The notes beneath the pieces are model-generated. The model made no database searches and had not been told where the DNA came from. It saw only the letters and a program-made list of their open reading frames with translations. Positions 59,536-64,000 of a stretch of DNA of 64,000 nucleotides are shown piece after piece. Location of the stretch: positions 8,186,401 to 8,250,400 of the forward strand of contig OY829645.1 in the NCBI GenBank assembly GCA_963691815.1. Reading direction: 5' to 3'. Positions within the stretch are counted from its first letter, which is position 1, and every line of letters begins with the position of its first letter. This DNA comes from Echiichthys vipera. Its lineage: Eukaryota > Chordata > Actinopteri > Perciformes > Trachinidae. Position numbers and translations under genes: made by a program.

Positions 59536-60270
59536 GTAGGGGTGTAACGGTACACTATAGTCACGGTTCAGTACATACCTCGGTTTTGAAGTTACGGTAC
59601 AGTACAGTTCATAGTTAAGGGGGAAAATGAAAAAACTGCTTGGTTGTCAAAACGAACACAAGTTTAATTAGTAAAAAATTAAACACAACAGTTTTAGCTG
59701 TAAGTATGAAACATACATCTAAAATGCATAACAAATATATATATAAAAAATGCTGCTGCAATTCTCCTATAAATAAATTACTTCTTAACTAATTGCACCT
59801 GTAGCATTAATTTAGGTTATGGCATTTGCCCGTTCTGAATTCCCAGGTAGGAGTTGTTGAAATAGTGTCGGGAGCTAGGTTTGCACAGCTTTGTTTTTTT
59901 CACAGCAACAGTGATAGTCACCATAGTAACACCTGAATGGTGCTGTTTTAAATGGGTGTGCATGATCAGAATTAACCTGGAATCTAAAGTTATTAGGATT
60001 TGAATGACTGGGGGACGTCTGCAAGCTCTGGTTTCATGTTTTCATTCGCCATGCAGTCCACTCTCTGTTCGCTAGCCATCCATCCACACAGCCATGCTTG
60101 CGGGGGTGCAGGGCGTCCTGTGCCTTGATGCCACTGCCTGCCTCACTCCCACACTCTCACTCACTTGCTGCTACTGTGCACGTGCGAGCCGAGCCGGAGG
60201 CTTAATGGTCCGTGGGGAACTGTGACTTTAAGTTTTAAGTTCCGCACCGCAAAATACTGTGCATTCGCCA
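59536..60270 (+). repeat. hAT-like element, left end only
   Basis: 'aggggtgtaacggtacacta' followed by 'cggttcagtacatacctcgg' is the typical start of a widespread fish hAT family. The rest up to about 60270 is GC-richer and may be its interior; no matching right end (taccgttacacccct) was found, so the right boundary is a guess. Confidence 0.5.
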
Positions 60271-60274
60271 TATT

Positions 60275-61094
60275 AACAGGCAATATCACCATATATACCA
60301 CTTTTGCGGACCCCGTAATAGTATCCCTCTATTATCATTAGCTACTACCAGGATTCACAAGTGGATTCCACTTCTGACATCATTACTTAACCAATAAACC
60401 CAAGACAATAACAGTCTGTTTTGCTAGCCTCCAACCTCACAGCGACTTAATATGCATACAAGCCTATGTACTTCAGGCTATATTAATATTACAGCTTCAT
60501 AACAATAATTTTGTCAGTCACAAGCAATTAGACTCAGTGGAGAGAACTGAGAAAATAAGAATGGATTATCCAGTGCAGCAGCAGTGCATGATTCATTTCC
60601 ACTGGGTGATTTCTTCCATGCAGTTCCACTGGATGCAGCGTGAAATGAGCATGAACAGCTTGAGAATGTTTTACTTGATTCTGAAGTAAAAGGTAATTCG
60701 TAATTTCCTTGATCATGGTTAAACCAACACTAATTGTTGTGGTGGGATGTGAACAGCAGTCTCTGATATCAGTCACACACAACATTACACTCCTTCCACC
60801 TTTACGTCTGACAGCCAAGAGTCATGACTCACACGTCCACTAGAGGTCCTCGTCAGGCAAATGAAAACACTGGTGTTTTCTCTTGGTGAAAACGGTCTCC
60901 ATAGACGAGTCTGCAGTGTGGTAGACTGGAGCAGATGACACCTCAAACCAAACAGCCCAGATCACACATTTACATTTGTCATTTTGCACACTAATTATTT
61001 TGGCAATCACACATTTTTCTTTCATTAAGGGATATATACACTGATGGACCAACAGGAGCTCATGCCTTTGCTCTTCTTCTTCTCTTCTGTGCAG
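60275..61094. other. Intronic, nothing recognised
   Basis: No repeat or coding pattern apart from the polypyrimidine tract before the exon at 61095 (cttctctt). Confidence 0.4.
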
Positions 61095-61209
61095 GCACTG
61101 TGATTTGGATATGAATGGGAAGGTGAATATTGCTGCTGAGAAGATCACTCACTCCAAAAGGGCCAATATGGTGTCAGACCTGTCCCCAGAAGCCCAGCCT
61201 TACACCCGG
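61095..61209 (+). CDS. plekha6: PLEKHA6-like exon with likely start codon
   Basis: Acceptor CTGTGCAG|G and donor CGG|GTGAGC bound 115 nt. In frame it reads (G) HCDLDMNGKVNIAAEKITHS and KRANMVSDLSPEAQPYTR. The ATG at 61111 aligns with the N-terminus of mammalian PLEKHA6, which likewise has NMVSE.PPE about 20 residues downstream, so I prefer it as the start of the short isoform. If the 57468 exon is coding, the frame continues upstream instead. This N-terminal segment lies before the PH domain and has no known fold. A CA repeat begins within 10 bp of the donor. Confidence 0.85.
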
Positions 61210-61214
61210 GTGAG

Positions 61215-61237
61215 CACACATGCACACAAACACACAA

Positions 61238-61275
<38 letters not shown>

Positions 61276-61277
61276 AC

Positions 61278-61344
<67 letters not shown>
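61215..61344 (+). repeat. (CA)n microsatellite at an intron start
   Basis: About 130 bp of CA with a few variants, starting about 6 bp after the donor of the exon ending at 61209. In the sense transcript it is CA-rich. Confidence 0.97.
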
Positions 61345-61348
<4 letters not shown>

Positions 61349-61779
61349 TTAACCCATGACCCCAAGATGTAGTGTTCCAGGAAATCCCATGCTGCAAGTC
61401 AAATTGCAGTTGAGAGATTTTTGGTATGTTTTTTTTAAGCATTTTTCCCATCTCACAAGTAACCCTAACCCATTCCACCATTGGTACTTACACTATGACA
61501 TATGAACGTTCAATGTCAATATGATAAAGTATTTATATTATTTTTAAACACACAACTAACTCAAAAAATGAGAGAATAAAACAAGAATAATAAAAAATGA
61601 ATACATTTAAATTAAAAGGGGGTGGGGGGTATGTCTATCATGATATGATATGTCTATCCTAATGAAATGTGTCTCAGGTGTACATGTTAGCTACTTGATC
61701 AATTTTTTTTATTTTGTTATGGTTTGATGCCATATGTTAAATTGTTCATTAATCCATAATTTCATCTTCTGATCCGCAG
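61345..61779. other. Intron remainder
   Basis: AT-rich intron sequence before the next PLEKHA6-like exon; nothing else seen. Confidence 0.5.
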
Positions 61780-61896
61780 ACATCACGCACTCCCAGGGGT
61801 ACTCCTAAAATGGCAGCTACTTTTGGAAAGCGCTCTAACTCTATGCGCAGGAATCCCAGAGCAGTGGTCACCAAACAGGGATGGCTGTTCAAGCAG
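61780..61896 (+). CDS. plekha6: PLEKHA6-like exon, start of PH domain
   Basis: Acceptor GATCCGCAG|A and donor CAG|GTACAA bound 117 nt (39 codons, phase 0 at both ends). It reads TSRTPRGTPKMAATFGKRSN, SMRRNPRAVVTKQGWLFKQ. The basic stretch FGKRS.SMRRNP before the PH domain and the first PH strand (TKQGWLFKQ) are diagnostic of the PEPP family (PLEKHA4-7). WLFKQ is found in PLEKHA6, whereas PLEKHA4, 5 and 7 read WL(H/Y)KQ. PEPP PH domains bind phosphoinositides and target the protein to membranes; PLEKHA6 acts with its paralogues at cell junctions. Confidence 0.95.
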
Positions 61897-61899
61897 GTA

Positions 61900-63684
61900 C
61901 AACCTTTTCTCTCTATTTCATATTACTGTAAAGAGCAAATCCACTCATTTTACAGCAGTCCACTAGTCCTGTTTAGTTCTCACCCTGGAGTCCTAATGCC
62001 TTCTTTAACATTAACATTACATTACATTAATGAGTCTCCTCATTTCCCTCACTCGTGTCTCTCTCTCGCATCTTAGCGAGGATATGAGAGAGAGGACTAA
62101 GGAGCCGAAGCTAACAAATGAGAAATCCTTGGTTCCACAGTGTCAGTCTGAAGCCATGTCAGTTACAGATGACATGCTGCACAGCTTTGTATTTTATCCA
62201 GAGAACCATTTCAAAAGTTAAAAAATTACCAAGATGTAAACTACTTTTTCTGTGAATTGCGTCCTGAAACTTGCTCCCAGTCATTATGGTCATGCAAATT
62301 TACATATAAGCTATGGAAAGACAATGAAATATTTTATTTTAATTGACAAGACTCTCTCGGATTAAATATTTGGCATGTTATGAATAAAGTGACAAAGACC
62401 TCCACTATTTTTTTCTTCATTAATCTAATTTTACTACTTGACAAATTTCAAATGCACAATTTCTTCCTCACAAAACTTAAATGTTTTTAAGTGAACTTAT
62501 GGTCATACAATCACATCTTTATTTCTACATTTCTATTTCTATTTGTTTTTAATCAGATTTGTTTTTGTGGTCTTTTCTTCTGTTTGGTTGCTTTTCGTTT
62601 AATTTTCACAATGCATCATTTGTCTTTGTGTATGTTGACTGTTCGAAATATAGATTAAATAAAAAGTTGCCATTACAGCACTTGATAAAAGACGTGCTTG
62701 TAGAATAGACTGGTGTTTCCCCACTTTCAGCTCCTCTAGAAGCCTCCTCAATGGGAACGATTCCCAGGTCACGTAATATGACCCATAGTGATGTCTTACA
62801 AGAGACACCAACAAGTTGCTTAACGGGAATGGTAGGATCAATTGTTTTTTAAGCTTGACTGATACTAAGGACTATCATTTAGGATATTTGGGCCTGTTTT
62901 TTGCTTTCACCATTCTTTTTTTTTATCAGTCTTCTGTTTTCAAATTACTTGAGATAGCAACTGGACTACAGAGGACACGACTCATTTCAATTCAATTCAA
63001 TTTTATTTATAGTGCCAAATCATTACAAAAGTTATCTCAGGACACTTTACAAACTAGGTAAAGACCACACTCTATGACTTATTTATGATTTACATAGACC
63101 CAACAATTCCCCCGTAGAGTACGGTGGCAACAAAAACCTTCACTATTACAGACAGGAACGTCAGACAGACCCAGCTCTGTGGAGGACAGACATCTGTCTT
63201 AACCGGTTGGGGAGGAAGAAAAGGAGAGAGAAAGAGAGAAAAGAAGGGAAGATGGACAGAGAGAGACAAAGACAGACAAAAAGACAGAGACAGACACACT
63301 TTCAGTAACTATAATAATATCCATAGTAATGACTAATTAGTAATAACTAAGAAGCTGTTAGAAAAAGTTGTCCTGCGCTCAATTTTAGTAAAAACAATTT
63401 GAAGCACATTCTGATAATAAGCCAACTTATTGTTCAGTTATGGTCTTTTGCTATTGAAAGATTAAATAAGAAATCCCTGAAGAGACCAAAACAACAATTT
63501 CATCCTTCTACACCGGTTTTATGTTTTTAATAGTTGTTAGATGTTAATGGAGCTCTGAGGCTACAGATCTATACCGATTAATTCATTGTTGTTTTTGGCT
63601 TTTTATGGTACTGTTGATAACAATAATCACGATAAAGCTAAAGGTTATTATGTTGATTAATGAATGTGTTATGTGTTCCTACAG
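61900..63684. other. Intron of the PLEKHA6-like gene
   Basis: A 1788-bp intron. It holds an L2-like LINE tail (62983-63300). The rest is AT-rich without recognised features; a short open frame at 62030-62221 has no family. Confidence 0.6.
62983..63300 (-). repeat. L2-like LINE 3'UTR fragment
   Basis: 'attcaattcaattttattta', 'agtgccaaatcattacaaaa', 'ttatctcaggacactttaca' and, further on, 'ctgtggaggacagacatctg' follow the order of the 3' region of fish L2-type LINEs read in reverse. A purine-rich (GA)n-like stretch closes it. No coding part remains. Confidence 0.7.
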
Positions 63685-63757
63685 GCCAGCAGTGGAGTGA
63701 AGCAGTGGAACAAGAGGTGGTTCGTCCTCACTGACAGATGTCTCTTCTATTACAAAG
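63685..63757 (+). CDS. plekha6: PLEKHA6-like exon, middle of PH domain
   Basis: Acceptor CCTACAG|G and donor AAG|GTTTGT bound 73 nt (24 codons plus one base). It reads ASSGVKQWNKRWFVLTDRCL, FYYK plus G, expected to continue as FYYKD. The SSGVK.W.KRWFVL..RCLFYYK pattern is the beta2-beta3 region of a PEPP PH domain, with basic residues that contact inositol phosphates. ASSGVKQWNKRWFVL matches PLEKHA6 rather than PLEKHA5 or 7. The exon phase fits the previous exon exactly, and the gene runs out of the window. Confidence 0.95.
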
Positions 63758-64000
63758 GTTTGTGCCTTATTCTGTTCTCAAGCTCCTATACCTGCTACTA
63801 TCTGTAAATTTTGATTTAACAAACGATAATGAATAATACTACTTACCCGTGCAAAAGGTTGGTTCGATTGTGACATCATCTAAGAGATATGACTCCTACG
63901 TGTTCTACTATAACAGGGGTGAGCAGTGACAATTACCCAAGGACAAAGGCTGATTGAAATGCACCATGTAGGCTAAATAAAACTAATTGAATAAAAACTA
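63758..64000. other. Intron start of the PLEKHA6-like gene
   Basis: Begins with GTTTGT; no further exon before the window ends. Confidence 0.7.

Overview
This window is vertebrate DNA, almost certainly from a teleost fish and probably a spiny-rayed one (inference). The evidence is a split vertebrate gene with canonical GT-AG introns, long CA/GT microsatellites, and a repeat mix typical of teleosts: L1/Tx1-like and L2-like LINEs, PIF/Harbinger, hAT, piggyBac and Tc1-like DNA elements, a Penelope-like fragment and tRNA-derived SINEs. There is no operon, CRISPR array or intact transposon gene.

Only one host gene can be supported. The right end (57.5-63.8 kb, possibly from 53.6 kb) carries the 5' coding exons of a PLEKHA6-like (PEPP family) pleckstrin-homology gene on the + strand. 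Three exons are firm (61095-61209, 61780-61896, 63685-63757). Their joined protein runs through a short N-terminal region into the first half of a PH domain, and the gene continues past the window. Two further upstream exons (57468-57551 and 53610-53641) fit in reading phase but are less certain.

The other ~53 kb reads as transposon-rich intergenic or 5'-intronic DNA. 2-6.5 kb: an L1-like LINE (+) split by an L2-like LINE (-) and a small GGGCGC-ended MITE. 7.3-8.6 kb: a decayed ZMYM1-like hAT gene. 9-15.7 kb: an L1-like LINE (-) apparently split by an L2-like LINE whose ORF1 has an SGNH-esterase domain. 17.9-18.5 kb: a Penelope-like 3' end. 19.1-24.6 kb: two closely related Harbinger derivatives, each landed in an older DNA-transposon relic. 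25.1-28.7 kb: an L2-like LINE (-) holding a solo LTR and a second GGGCGC MITE. 30-36 kb: hAT, Tc1-like and RecQ-helicase-like relics. 36.7 kb: a SINE with clear target-site duplications. 37.4-40.1 kb: a LINE (+). 46.3-47.3 kb: a MITE within a MITE. 50.4-51.7 kb: a frameshifted piggyBac transposase. 52.9-53.2 kb: two inverted SINE fragments. 57.6-58.7 kb: an L2-like LINE 3' end inside the PLEKHA6-like gene.

I see no wholly new system. The most useful signals are the nested insertions, several of which give empty sites and duplications; the shared internal rearrangement of the two Harbinger copies; the two offsetting A7 frameshifts in the piggyBac gene; a perfect 17-bp-arm hairpin at 18.7 kb; and the candidate upstream PLEKHA6 exons.
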